A stretch of DNA of 64,000 nt, taken from Faecalicatena sp. Lineage in GTDB: Bacteria; Bacillota; Clostridia; Lachnospirales; Lachnospiraceae. Below the pieces are notes generated by a model. It was not told where the DNA came from. It searched no databases and saw only the letters and a program-made list of their open reading frames with translations. Location: the NCBI GenBank assembly GCA_009774255.1, contig VSNK01000002.1:1-64000 (forward strand), given 5' to 3'. This document shows, piece after piece, positions 1-9,577 of the stretch (its first letter is position 1; every line of letters begins with the position of its first letter). Both the position numbers and the translations under genes were made by a program.

Positions 1-4
1 AATT

Positions 5-170
5 TATGATTCGACCGTCAAAAGTCCATTTTCATTGCTGAGATAATTTTTCGAAGATTCGTGCTACAATATATGGAAGCAATGTGGTGCATTGCCCTCA
101 TATATTGTGGCATGGAGATTCGGAAAATTAGCCAGCAAGGGAAATGAGAGCTTTTGACGGGCGAATCATA
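5..170. repeat. Long imperfect inverted repeat (about 166 bp)
   Basis: The two halves fold on each other: TATGATTCG near 5-13 pairs with CGAATCATA at 162-170, GTCAAAAG at 17-24 with CTTTTGAC, CAATATATG at 67-75 with CATATATTG at 99-107, and GCAATG/CATTGC closes a small central loop at 79-95. No ORF is carried. A near-identical end sequence (CTTTTGACGGGC then AATCATATAT after one variable base) recurs on the minus strand at 53797-53820, so this is a dispersed element and not a simple terminator. It may extend left of the window. Confidence 0.7.
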
Positions 171-229
171 TATAAGATGATATCAAAGGTCATATTGCAG
201 TTCATAGAATTCCACATGCCAATGCATGA

Positions 230-266
230 AAGAAATCAGGCCCGCCCGGTAAATGAGCAGGCCTGA
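230..266 (-). terminator. Rho-independent terminator of gdhA
   Basis: On the minus strand a 12-bp stem (TCAGGCCTGCTC with GGGCGGGCCTGA, two G-U pairs) with a 7-nt loop is followed by TTTCTT. It lies 28 bases after the gdhA stop codon, which is the expected place. Confidence 0.85.
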
Positions 267-294
267 CTGAACATGTCATGTTAAGGTCTACCGA

Positions 295-1707
<1,413 letters not shown>

Positions 1708-1709
1708 CT

Positions 1710-1738
1710 ATTTTATAGGCTATATACATGATTGTCAA
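1710..1738 (-). promoter_or_regulatory. Sigma-A promoter of gdhA
   Basis: TTGACA, 17-bp spacer, TAAAAT on the minus strand, about 80 bp upstream of the gdhA start. The leader between promoter and start contains a short GC-rich hairpin (ACCGG...CCGGT, about 1657-1680). Confidence 0.8.
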
Positions 1739-1768
1739 CAAAAAATTTGTCGCGAAATGACTTATATA

Positions 1769-1867
1769 GTTACAGTTCACGGCCTAACCGGCCGCGGACT
1801 GTAACGCAACCGCTATTTTACTGGCCGGATGCCTTGCAGCAGGGTGCAAGGCACCGTGAATAGTAAC
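1769..1867. repeat. Family A structured repeat, copy A1 (99 bp)
   Basis: Bounded by GTTAC and GTAAC. It is identical base for base to the flanks of copy A2 (5310-5506) on the opposite strand, lacking only A2's central 98 bp. The lost segment is bounded by GGTTG/CAACC repeats. Contains a terminal hairpin (GTTACAGTTC...GACTGTAAC) and a second hairpin (GCCTTGCAGC...GCAAGGC). Confidence 0.9.
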
Positions 1868-1951
1868 CTTATATATCGCTGCAATATGCTCCCCGGCCGG
1901 TGAACCGAAGCTTTATGTAAAGACTTTCATGAAATTTTTGTGAAGAAACAG

Positions 1952-1979
1952 TTGACTGAACGAAAAAATATGTTATAAT
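1952..1979 (+). promoter_or_regulatory. Sigma-A promoter of rpsU
   Basis: TTGACT, 16-bp spacer, TATAAT, ending 77 bp before the rpsU start codon. It gives a leader of about 70 nt that is purine-rich before the start. Confidence 0.8.
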
Positions 1980-2056
1980 CTTCTGTAGTGCTAAATATAC
2001 CCGAACAGTCGTATGATGCACAATACAAGGCTGGAGGGGAGGTTAGGTGTGAGTCT

Positions 2057-2233
2057 ATGTCAAATGTAATCGTGAAAGAAAACGAGACGTTGGATAGTGC
2101 TTTACGCAGATTCAAAAGAAACTGTGCGAAAGCTGGCATTCAGCAGGAGATCCGTAAAAGAGAGCATTATGAAAAGCCCAGCGTAAGACGTAAGAAGAAG
2201 TCTGAAGCTGCCAGAAAGCGCAAGTATAACTAA
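2057..2233 (+). CDS. rpsU: Small ribosomal subunit protein S21
   Basis: A 58-residue basic protein of the 30S subunit, acting in translation initiation. The start [11 protein letters not shown] and the lysine/arginine-rich tail ending in RKRKYN are typical of S21. The ATG at 2057 was preferred over an in-frame ATG at 1988 because only the shorter form matches S21 length and because 1988 lies 10 bp after the -10 box. It stands alone between promoter 1952-1979 and a perfect terminator at 2248-2280; the gatB/yqeY-like neighbour that often follows rpsU in Firmicutes is absent here. Confidence 0.96.
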   Translation: MSNVIVKENETLDSALRRFKRNCAKAGIQQEIRKREHYEKPSVRRKKKSEAARKRKYN

Positions 2234-2247
2234 TATGTGCAAAGCGA

Positions 2248-2280
2248 CAGAGTGTTGGAATTCCAACACTCTGTTTTTTT
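2248..2280 (+). terminator. Rho-independent terminator of rpsU
   Basis: A perfect 26-nt palindrome (CAGAGTGTTGG, AATT loop, CCAACACTCTG) directly followed by seven T residues, 14 bases after the rpsU stop. Confidence 0.95.
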
Positions 2281-2330
2281 GTTCTATAGGAAACTTCTCC
2301 AGGAAACTTCTCCGAATTTTCCTATAGAAC
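2281..2330. repeat. Short inverted repeat with a 13-bp tandem duplication
   Basis: GTTCTATAGGAAA at 2281-2293 is inverted at 2317-2330 (TTTTCCTATAGAAC). Inside it, AGGAAACTTCTCC is repeated exactly in tandem (2288-2300 and 2301-2313). No coding role; possibly a small palindromic unit. Confidence 0.7.
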
Positions 2331-2354
2331 AAAAACCCTCCGGGGGATACGCAC

Positions 2355-2517
2355 TAGTACAGCGTTTCCTTGATCCCCATATACTTAGTGCTTAATATTT
2401 TTGTCAGCGCAAGGCGGAGGAAGGAGGCAATGCGGTGGCATTGTTGACTGACGACAACGCGGCGATGGCGGAAATAGTAAGTACTAAGTATATGAGGGAC
2501 TAAGAAACGCTGTACTA
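2355..2517. repeat. Family B structured repeat, copy B3 (about 163 bp)
   Basis: Terminal inverted repeat TAGTACAGCGTTTCCTT ... AAGAAACGCTGTACTA. The middle holds GCAAGGCGGAGGAAGGAGGC, which corresponds to the CAAGGCGGAGGAATGAGGC core of copies B1 and B2 read on the minus strand. Ends differ from B1/B2, so this is a diverged member. It lies just downstream of alaS. Together with the terminator and short palindrome it fills the whole 2234-2552 intergenic stretch. Confidence 0.7.
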
Positions 2518-2552
2518 GGCGCTCTTCCGGCACTCTTTTTTCAATCATCCGA

Positions 2553-5192
2553 TCATCCAACTTGCTCTCCCAGCACCGCGGCCGCCTTCTCCAGCGCCTC
2601 CGCGATCCCTGCCGGGTTCTTTCCGCCGGCCTGTGCCATATTCGGCCGGCCTCCGCCGCCTCCGCCGACACATCCCGCAATCGCTTTGATCAGGTTCCCC
2701 GCGTGGGCGCCCTTCTTCATCGCCCCTTCGGTAGCCGTCACCATCAGGCTGACCTTTCCGCCGTTTTCGGAAGCCAGAACCACGACGCCTTCTCCCAGCT
2801 TCTCTTTCAGCTGATCGCCTAAGTCACGCAGACCGTTCATATCCACTCCGTCCAGCTCTGACGCAAGGAGCTTCACACCGGCCACTTCCTTTACCTGATT
2901 CAGGATATCTCCTGCCGCGTCCTGCGCCATCTTGCTCTTTAAGCTTTCCACTTCTCCATGGAGTGCTTTATTCTCCGAGATCAGATGCGAAATCTTATCC
3001 CCCAGGTTGTCCGGAGTCGCTTTCAGCAGTTTTGCCGCTTCCCGCATCTTCTCTTCCAGCGTGCCATAATATTTCAGAAGCCCCTTGGACGTCAGCGCCT
3101 CGATACGCCGTACACCGGCCGCGACGCCTGTCTCGCTGATAATCTTCATGGCCATGATCTCCGAGGTATTTCCGACATGAGTACCGCCGCAGAATTCAAT
3201 CGAATAATCTCCCATATTGACTACCCGTACGATGTCCCCGTATTTCTCTCCGAACAGGGCCTGTGCCCCGGTCTTTCTCGCCTCCTCGATGGGCATGTTT
3301 CTGATATCCACCGTCAGGGCATTCTCAATGCTTTCATTGACCAGACTTTCTACCTTTTCCAGCTCCTTTGGAGTCAATGCGGAAAAATGAGTAAAGTCAA
3401 AACGAAGCCGCTCCTCATTGACACTGGAGCCTGCCTGCTCCACATGGGTTCCGAGAACGGTGCGCAGAGCCTTCTGGAGCAGATGCGTGGCACTGTGATT
3501 CCGCGCGGACAATGCCCGTTTCTCCGCGTCCACCTCCAGTTCCGCCTTATCCCCTGTTTTCAGCATGCCCTTTACAACACGTCCTACATGCCCGATCTTG
3601 CCTCCCAGAAGCTTGATCGTATCTTCCACCCGGAATTCTCCCTCTGCGGTGCGGATAAGGCCCGTATCGGCCTCCTGACCGCCGCTGGTGGCATAGAAAG
3701 GTGTCTCCTTCACAAAGACAGTCCCCGTCTCTCCGTCCGAAAGAGCATCCGTCAGTTCTGTCTCCGAGGTCAGAACCGTGATCTCCGACTCATGGCACAG
3801 ATGGTCATATCCCACAAAAGTACTGGTAATCCCCGGGTCAATAGACTCATACACAGTCACATCGGCCCCCATATAATTGGTGACCTCCCGCGCCTCTCTG
3901 GCAGTCTTCCTCTGTACCTCCATGGCAGCCCGAAACCCTTCTTCATCCACATCCATCTTCTTCTCTTCCAGAATCTCCACAGTCAGATCCAGCGGAAATC
4001 CATACGTGTCATAAAGCTTGAACGCGGACTCTCCACCCAAGGTATGCTCTCCCTTTTTCTCCATCTCCTCGATCAGGTCGGACAGGATGCCAAGCCCCTG
4101 GTCAATGGTCTTGTTGAACTGCTCTTCCTCCTTCGCGATCACCTTCAGGATAAAGTCCTTCTTCTCCTCCAGCTCCGGATATCCGTCCTTCGACCCTTCA
4201 ATTACGGTCTTAGACAGTTCCGGAAGAAAGCTTCCTTCGATCCCCAGAAGCCTTCCGTGGCGGCAGGCACGGCGCAGCAGACGGCGCAGTACATATCCCC
4301 TGCCCTCATTAGAAGGCATGATGCCGTCCGAGATCATGAACGTTACGGAACGCACATGGTCTGTGATCACACGGATGGACACATCGCTCTGATATACGGC
4401 GCCGTATTCCCTGCCGGCCAGGCGGCACACATGGTCACGCAGCGCCTTGATGGTATCCACATCAAAAATAGAGTCCACATCCTGTACGACAGATGCCAGA
4501 CGCTCCAATCCCATACCGGTATCGATATTCTTCTGTTCCAGTTCGCTGTAATGTCCGTTGCCGTCATTGTCAAACTGGGTAAATACGTCATTCCAGATCT
4601 CCATATAGCGGTCACAGTCACAGCCTACCGTACAGTCCGGCTTTCCGCAGCCATACTTTTCCCCCCGGTCATAGTAGATCTCCGAGCAGGGGCCGCATGG
4701 ACCGGAACCATGTTCCCAAAAATTGTCTTCCTTTCCGAATTTAAAGATCCGTTCGGCCGGAATCCCCATCTTTTTATTCCAGATCTCAAATGCCTCGTCA
4801 TCCTCTTCATATACGGAAGGATACAGTCTGTCCGGGTCAAGCCCGACCACCTCCGTCAAAAACTCCCAGGACCACTCAATGGCTTCCTCTTTAAAATAGT
4901 CTCCAAACGAGAAATTCCCCAGCATCTCAAAAAATGTGCCGTGGCGCGCTGTCTTTCCCACATTCTCGATGTCCCCTGTCCGGATACACTTCTGACAGGT
5001 GGTCACCCGTTTCTTTGGCGGAATCTCCTGTCCTGTAAAATATGGCTTCAGCGGTGCCATTCCGGAATTAATGAGCAGCAGGCTCTTGTCATTGTGCGGT
5101 ACCAGAGAAAAGCTCTTCATGGCAAGATGCTCTTTACTTTCAAAGAACTCCAAAAACATTTTCCTCAACTGGTTCACTCCATATTGGTGCAT
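2553..5192 (-). CDS. alaS: Alanyl-tRNA synthetase
   Basis: Charges tRNA-Ala in the cytoplasm; 879 residues, the usual bacterial length. Order: class-II catalytic core (HQYGVNQLRKMFLEFF at the start, GSGPCGPCSE), editing domain with ARNHSATHLLQKAL and the zinc/editing motif FCGGTHVGNT, then the C-Ala domain ending in the glycine-rich GGGGGGRPNMAQAGG. The start at 5192 (MHQYGV) has AGGAGG at a 9-base spacing; the two upstream in-frame ATGs overlap or precede that site. I see no T-box leader upstream: there is no AGGGTGGNACCGCG-like antiterminator in the short gap before metH. Confidence 0.97.
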   Translation of the reverse strand: MHQYGVNQLRKMFLEFFESKEHLAMKSFSLVPHNDKSLLLINSGMAPLKPYFTGQEIPPKKRVTTCQKCIRTGDIENVGKTARHGTFFEMLGNFSFGDYFKEEAIEWSWEFLTEVVGLDPDRLYPSVYEEDDEAFEIWNKKMGIPAERIFKFGKEDNFWEHGSGPCGPCSEIYYDRGEKYGCGKPDCTVGCDCDRYMEIWNDVFTQFDNDGNGHYSELEQKNIDTGMGLERLASVVQDVDSIFDVDTIKALRDHVCRLAGREYGAVYQSDVSIRVITDHVRSVTFMISDGIMPSNEGRGYVLRRLLRRACRHGRLLGIEGSFLPELSKTVIEGSKDGYPELEEKKDFILKVIAKEEEQFNKTIDQGLGILSDLIEEMEKKGEHTLGGESAFKLYDTYGFPLDLTVEILEEKKMDVDEEGFRAAMEVQRKTAREAREVTNYMGADVTVYESIDPGITSTFVGYDHLCHESEITVLTSETELTDALSDGETGTVFVKETPFYATSGGQEADTGLIRTAEGEFRVEDTIKLLGGKIGHVGRVVKGMLKTGDKAELEVDAEKRALSARNHSATHLLQKALRTVLGTHVEQAGSSVNEERLRFDFTHFSALTPKELEKVESLVNESIENALTVDIRNMPIEEARKTGAQALFGEKYGDIVRVVNMGDYSIEFCGGTHVGNTSEIMAMKIISETGVAAGVRRIEALTSKGLLKYYGTLEEKMREAAKLLKATPDNLGDKISHLISENKALHGEVESLKSKMAQDAAGDILNQVKEVAGVKLLASELDGVDMNGLRDLGDQLKEKLGEGVVVLASENGGKVSLMVTATEGAMKKGAHAGNLIKAIAGCVGGGGGGRPNMAQAGGKNPAGIAEALEKAAAVLGEQVG

Positions 5193-5309
5193 TTGCTTCA
5201 TCCTCCTATCGACCAATTACTGTTCACAGCAACCTGTTTTTCATCATATCACAGCGTTTTTAATTTGTAAACCGCAATCGGTCAAGATGTAATCTCCAAG
5301 TTACTATTC

Positions 5310-5506
5310 GTTACTATTCACGGTGCCTTGCACCCTGCTGCAAGGCATCCGGCCAGTAAAATAGCGGTTGCTGGCAACCAGCCCGTCTACACTCCGTTCC
5401 GGTCCGTCCTAAGCAAGCGTCACAGGCGCTTAGGACCGCCGTCAGGCGACTTTTCAATGGGCTGGTTGCGTTACAGTCCGCGGCCGGTTAGGCCGTGAAC
5501 TGTAAC
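5310..5506. repeat. Family A structured repeat, copy A2 (197 bp), overlapping the metH 3' end
   Basis: GTTACTATTC...GTAAC boundaries, with an extra partial end (GTTACTATTC) just before it at 5300. It contains an internal hairpin CAACCAGCCC...GGGCTGGTTG that encloses a module GTCTACACTCCGTTCCGGTC shared with family B copies. Its right end runs into the metH coding sequence and supplies that gene's last 16-17 codons and stop. Its flanks are identical to A1 (1769-1867). Confidence 0.9.
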
Positions 5507-7955
5507 TACTATTCATCTCCAACGCATAGTAAACGGACTGCATGGCATCCTTCCCATAAAAATCCGCCCCGATCATGTCCGCATATTCCTGATTCAGTAC
5601 CGCTCCTCCGACCATCACCCGGCACTTTGGCGCCTCCTTTTTCAGGAGCCGGATCGTCTCCTCCATGCTGACCACCGTAGTGGTCATCAGCGCGCTCAGG
5701 CCGACAAGCCGGATATCCTGAGCCTTCACGGTCTCCAATATCGTCTCGGGAGGTACGTCCTTGCCGAGGTCAATGACATCAAAACTATAGTTTTCCAACA
5801 GTACCTTCACGATATTTTTTCCAATATCATGGATATCTCCCTTTACTGTGGCAAGAACCACTTTTTCCTTCTTCTCCTCCTGCCCTCCGCTGTCGGCGAT
5901 CCGTTCCTTCAATACGGCAAATGCCGCCTTGGCCGCCTCCGCGCTCATCAGGAGCTGCGGAAGAAAGACCGTTCCCTCTTCAAAGCCTTTTCCCACACGG
6001 TCCAGCGCAGGGATCAGATGTGTATTGATGATCTCAAGCGGCTCCTGCTCCAAAACCAGCTGTTCCGTGATATGCTCCGCCTCTTCCTTCAGCCCCTTCT
6101 CGATCACCCTTTGGAGGTTCAGAGCGTCCCCGGGCGCACCAGGCTCTCGTACTCCTGCAGACGGCAGACTCTTGCTGTCAGATACAGCAGACGCTCCCTG
6201 GTCCGCCGAAGGAACCTTCCGGACTTTCCTGGACGCATATTTTGCCACATACCGGCCGCAGTTCTCATCCATTCCAAGGAGTGCATGATATGCGTCATAA
6301 GCTTCCATCATCGCCTCCGAGGACGGATTCACGATTCCCGCACTGAGGCCGGCATACATTGCCATCGTGTAAAAATTGGCATTCAAGATCGGCCGGCATG
6401 GAAGCCCAAAGGATATATTGGACACTCCAAGAACTGTGTGCACTCCCAACTCCTTACGCACCCTGCCAATGGCCTCCAAAGCGACGGCTGCGCCCTCAGG
6501 CTCGGAGCTGATGGTCATGGCAAGGACATCTATCACGATATCCTTCTTTTCAATCCCATATTTTGCCGCTTCCCGGATGATCTTTTCCGCCACCTTAAGC
6601 CTTCCGTCGGCAGTCTGCGGGATCCCTTTTTCATCCAGCGTAAGACCGACGACAACACCGCCGTATTTTGCGATCAGAGGAAATACCGCGTCCATGGATT
6701 CCTGTTTGCCGCTGACCGAATTCACCATAGGCTTGCCGTTGTAGATCCGCAGCGCCGCCTCCATGGCGCGTACGTCTACCGTATCGATCTGCAGCGGAAG
6801 GCCGGTAACACTCTGCAGCCCTTCCACCGCCTCCACCATCATTGACGTCTCGTCAATATCCGGAAGCCCCACATTTACATCCAGAATATGGGCCCCATTC
6901 TCCTCCTGCATGATTCCTTCCTTTAGGATATAATCCACATCATGGTCTTTCAGTGCCTGCTTGAACCTCTTTTTCCCCGTCGGGTTGATCCTCTCCCCGA
7001 TGATCTTGGAACCATTGCCGAAAACAACCGCCTGTCCATAAGAAGAAATCACCGTAAACGACTTTTTCTCCACAGGCTTTACATGGATTTCCCCGCATTC
7101 CGCGATCATATGGCGGATATGCTCCGGTGTGGTTCCGCAGCATCCGCCGATGACTGCCGCGCCCCTGTCCGCGATGTCCTTCATCGTACGCGCGAATTCC
7201 TCCGGCATGATATCATAGAAGGTCTCATTGCCCCGCTGCTTCGGCAGGCCTGCATTGGGCTTCACGATGACCGGAACGGACGCACAGGCAAGCAGCTCTT
7301 CCAGAACAGGAAGAACCTGGACCGGCCCCAGGCCGCAGTTCACGCCGAGGGCGTCAACGCGGAGTCCTTCCAGCAAACTGACAAGGGCTGGTACATCCGC
7401 ACCGGTCAAAAGCTTTTTCCTCTCATCAAAAACAGCCGTCACAAAGACCGGAAGCTTCGTGTTCTCCTTTGCCGCCAGCACGGCCGCCTTGATCTCATAG
7501 GTATCGCTCATCGTCTCAATATGGATCAGGTCGGCTCCCGCCTCCTCCCCATAGACCATGGCCTGCTTATATGCTTCATAGGCTGCTTCAAATCCCAGAT
7601 CCCCCATAGGCTTTAAGAGCTTGCCTGTGGGACCTACATCCAGAGCCGTATAGACTGTGCGTCCTGCCGCAGAGCGCCGCGCCGCCTCCTTCACGTGTCC
7701 GACCGCCCTGCAGATCACGTCCTTCAGCGGGTATCCGCCGTCCCGAAACTTTAAGGCATTGGCTCCAAAGGTATTGGTCAGTACGATATCACTGCCCGCT
7801 TCTATATATGCCTGGTGGATACCTGTGATCTCCTCTGCATGTTCCACATTCCATGTCTCCGGCAGTTCTCCCGGCTTCAGCCCCTTCGCCTGCAAAAGCG
7901 TACCCATACCGCCGTCAAAAAAAAGCAGTTTTTTTCCCAAGTCTTCTTTTATCAT
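5454..7955 (-). CDS. metH: Cobalamin-dependent methionine synthase, catalytic and B12-binding modules
   Basis: Transfers methyl groups from methyltetrahydrofolate to homocysteine through protein-bound cobalamin. 833 residues: homocysteine-binding barrel (1 to about 290, zinc ligands in VNCGLGP and GGCCGTTPEH), pterin-binding barrel (about 320-580, GERINPTGKKRFK), then cap and B12-binding domains (about 625-815) with the axial-histidine motif GDIHDIGKNIV near 706-716. The C-terminal SAM-binding activation domain of the E. coli enzyme is missing and is encoded by the next gene upstream, which overlaps by 4 bases. The last 16-17 residues (after EMNSS) are encoded by repeat A2 and are not family sequence. 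Upstream metF supplies the methyl donor. Confidence 0.95.
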   Translation of the reverse strand: MIKEDLGKKLLFFDGGMGTLLQAKGLKPGELPETWNVEHAEEITGIHQAYIEAGSDIVLTNTFGANALKFRDGGYPLKDVICRAVGHVKEAARRSAAGRTVYTALDVGPTGKLLKPMGDLGFEAAYEAYKQAMVYGEEAGADLIHIETMSDTYEIKAAVLAAKENTKLPVFVTAVFDERKKLLTGADVPALVSLLEGLRVDALGVNCGLGPVQVLPVLEELLACASVPVIVKPNAGLPKQRGNETFYDIMPEEFARTMKDIADRGAAVIGGCCGTTPEHIRHMIAECGEIHVKPVEKKSFTVISSYGQAVVFGNGSKIIGERINPTGKKRFKQALKDHDVDYILKEGIMQEENGAHILDVNVGLPDIDETSMMVEAVEGLQSVTGLPLQIDTVDVRAMEAALRIYNGKPMVNSVSGKQESMDAVFPLIAKYGGVVVGLTLDEKGIPQTADGRLKVAEKIIREAAKYGIEKKDIVIDVLAMTISSEPEGAAVALEAIGRVRKELGVHTVLGVSNISFGLPCRPILNANFYTMAMYAGLSAGIVNPSSEAMMEAYDAYHALLGMDENCGRYVAKYASRKVRKVPSADQGASAVSDSKSLPSAGVREPGAPGDALNLQRVIEKGLKEEAEHITEQLVLEQEPLEIINTHLIPALDRVGKGFEEGTVFLPQLLMSAEAAKAAFAVLKERIADSGGQEEKKEKVVLATVKGDIHDIGKNIVKVLLENYSFDVIDLGKDVPPETILETVKAQDIRLVGLSALMTTTVVSMEETIRLLKKEAPKCRVMVGGAVLNQEYADMIGADFYGKDAMQSVYYALEMNSSYSSRPNRPRTVTQPAH

Positions 7956-8602
7956 AAGGAATCCCTTCTATATATACAATTTTTTTTCTCACAGACCTCA
8001 CAGCCCTGTCTGTGGCACATTACCTGCTCCGTACCTGCTCCGATGACAGCCGTCACAGATTTTGAGGGCACCATCATGAAGCTCTCCGTGATCGTAAGCC
8101 CGATCGTCTTTGCCGAATCCAGCATCCGGATCACATGATTCTGACATTCAATGGGAAAATCCCCATACCCCGGACTGAACCTTGGCCTCAGAAATCTCTC
8201 TTCCGCCTGCAGCCTCTCGCCGATCTCTTCCTGGCACTCATCACAGTATTCCTCCAAAAGCGCCGCTGCGCATGCCTGCAAGACTACGGTCCTTGCCATA
8301 TCTCTTCTCGACACCCGTGACAAAAGCTGGTCCACCCCGATCCCTAAGGTAGCCCCGAACAAAACGATCTTATCACAACCCTGAAGATTCCTGCCAAGGT
8401 TCTTGCTTCTTACCTCCAGATTTCCGAACCGGATATTCTCTGCGTCCGCCTGCTCTAAATCAAAGATGCGGTAGACAGACTTCCTGCTCATGACAGACCG
8501 CAGATTCTCAAAAGAATCTGCGGCCAGCTGCAGTGTCCGGTCATCTACCGCATTTTTTCCATATCCCAGGTATCGGACAGCCTCTCTCGTCAATTGATCC
8601 AT
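7952..8602 (-). CDS. Stand-alone MetH activation-domain protein
   Basis: 216 residues resembling the SAM-dependent reductive activation domain of MetH: FGATLGIGVDQLL, the Ala-rich QACAAALLEEYCDE helix and RFSPGYGDFPIECQ, which corresponds to the RxxPGYG SAM-binding signature. It should restore oxidised cob(II)alamin on the neighbouring MetH. A Cys-rich tail (CHRQGCEVCEKKNC) could hold a metal or be redox-active. Translationally coupled to metH (ATGA overlap). Split MetH of this kind is known in Clostridia. Confidence 0.9.
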   Translation of the reverse strand: MDQLTREAVRYLGYGKNAVDDRTLQLAADSFENLRSVMSRKSVYRIFDLEQADAENIRFGNLEVRSKNLGRNLQGCDKIVLFGATLGIGVDQLLSRVSRRDMARTVVLQACAAALLEEYCDECQEEIGERLQAEERFLRPRFSPGYGDFPIECQNHVIRMLDSAKTIGLTITESFMMVPSKSVTAVIGAGTEQVMCHRQGCEVCEKKNCIYRRDSL

Positions 8603-8637
8603 TTTCCGTGCTCTCCTAAGCCTTAGTATCCTTCTCC

Positions 8638-8690
8638 TAAGGAACTGTAGGAAATCAAGATGTAAAAATTATTTCCATACAGTTCCTAAC
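8638..8690. repeat. Family B mini-element, copy B5 (about 53 bp)
   Basis: TAAGGAACTGTA-GGAAAT is inverted as ATTTCC-ATACAGTTCCTAA, with only a short AT-rich centre. The ends match those of B1/B2, but the core is gone. Its right end contains the metF stop codon (TAG on the minus strand, 8686-8688). Confidence 0.75.
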
Positions 8691-9555
8691 ACTTGATGAT
8701 CTCCGAAAGGTTCTCCATGAGCTTTGCCGCCACATCCGGCTTATTCATGGAATAAATGTGAATATTCCTGACCCCGTTCGCAAGCAGGTCTATGATCTGA
8801 TCCGTAGCATAGGCAATCCCGGCCTGCATCATAGCCTCCGGATAACTGCCGAACCGATCCATCAGAGCCAGAAAACGCCGTGGAAATACTGTGCCGGACA
8901 ACTCCTGGCTGCGTTTCATCTGGGATGCGCTGGTGATCGGCATGATTCCCGGAAGTACCGGAACCGTGATCCCTGCTTCCCGGATCCGATATAAAAAGTT
9001 ATAATGGATATCATTGTCAAAAAACATCTGGGTAGTCAAAAAATCCACACCACTGTCTACCTTTTGCTTCAGATACCGGATATCATCCGTCTTATGCTCA
9101 TTCTCCACATGGCCTTCCGGATAACATGCGGCGCCGATACAAAAATCGCCGTGCTTCCTGATCTCCCGCACCAGCTCCCACGCATAATGGAAACGATCCT
9201 CGGACGGGAATACCATGCCTTCGGGGATGTCTCCCCGAAGTGCCAGTATATTTTCAATTCCAAGCTGTTTGAGATTTCCGATCACGTCCCGCACCTCATC
9301 CTTTGTGGAAGATGCACAGGTCAGATGAGCCAGGCTCAATACTCCCAGATCATCCTTAATATGTGAGGCGATCTTCGCCGTGTTCTTGCTCGTTCCGCCC
9401 CCCGCGCCGTAGGTCACACTGATATAGGACGGCTTCAGCGCCGCGATCTTGTCCGTCGCGTCCAGCACCTTGTTGAACCCTGCATCGGTCTTCGGCGGAA
9501 ACACCTCAAATGAAATATGTATCTTATCCTCATTCAGCCTGTCAATGATCTTCAT
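8686..9555 (-). CDS. metF: Methylenetetrahydrofolate reductase
   Basis: Reduces 5,10-methylene-THF to 5-methyl-THF, the methyl donor for MetH encoded downstream. 289 residues; single TIM-barrel flavoprotein with FEVFPPKT near the N terminus, SVTYGAGGGT, ALRGDIP and DFLTTQMFFDN. The start at 9555 (MKIIDRL) follows AGGAGA at 6 bases; the longer in-frame start at 9588 would overlap glgA and lacks a site. It lies 22 bases after glgA and 83 bases before the activation-domain gene; that second gap is largely repeat B5. Confidence 0.95.
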   Translation of the reverse strand: MKIIDRLNEDKIHISFEVFPPKTDAGFNKVLDATDKIAALKPSYISVTYGAGGGTSKNTAKIASHIKDDLGVLSLAHLTCASSTKDEVRDVIGNLKQLGIENILALRGDIPEGMVFPSEDRFHYAWELVREIRKHGDFCIGAACYPEGHVENEHKTDDIRYLKQKVDSGVDFLTTQMFFDNDIHYNFLYRIREAGITVPVLPGIMPITSASQMKRSQELSGTVFPRRFLALMDRFGSYPEAMMQAGIAYATDQIIDLLANGVRNIHIYSMNKPDVAAKLMENLSEIIKC

Positions 9556-9577
9556 CTGTCTTCTCCTGTATGCATTA

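Noticed and set aside
2958..5270. Very long open frame (770 codons) on the plus strand opposite alaS
   Set aside because: It is the antisense shadow of alaS; composition is unnatural (His, Leu, Arg-rich without motifs) and there is no RBS.
5193..5310. T-box riboswitch upstream of alaS
   Set aside because: No T-box antiterminator motif or specifier hairpin could be found in the short leader.
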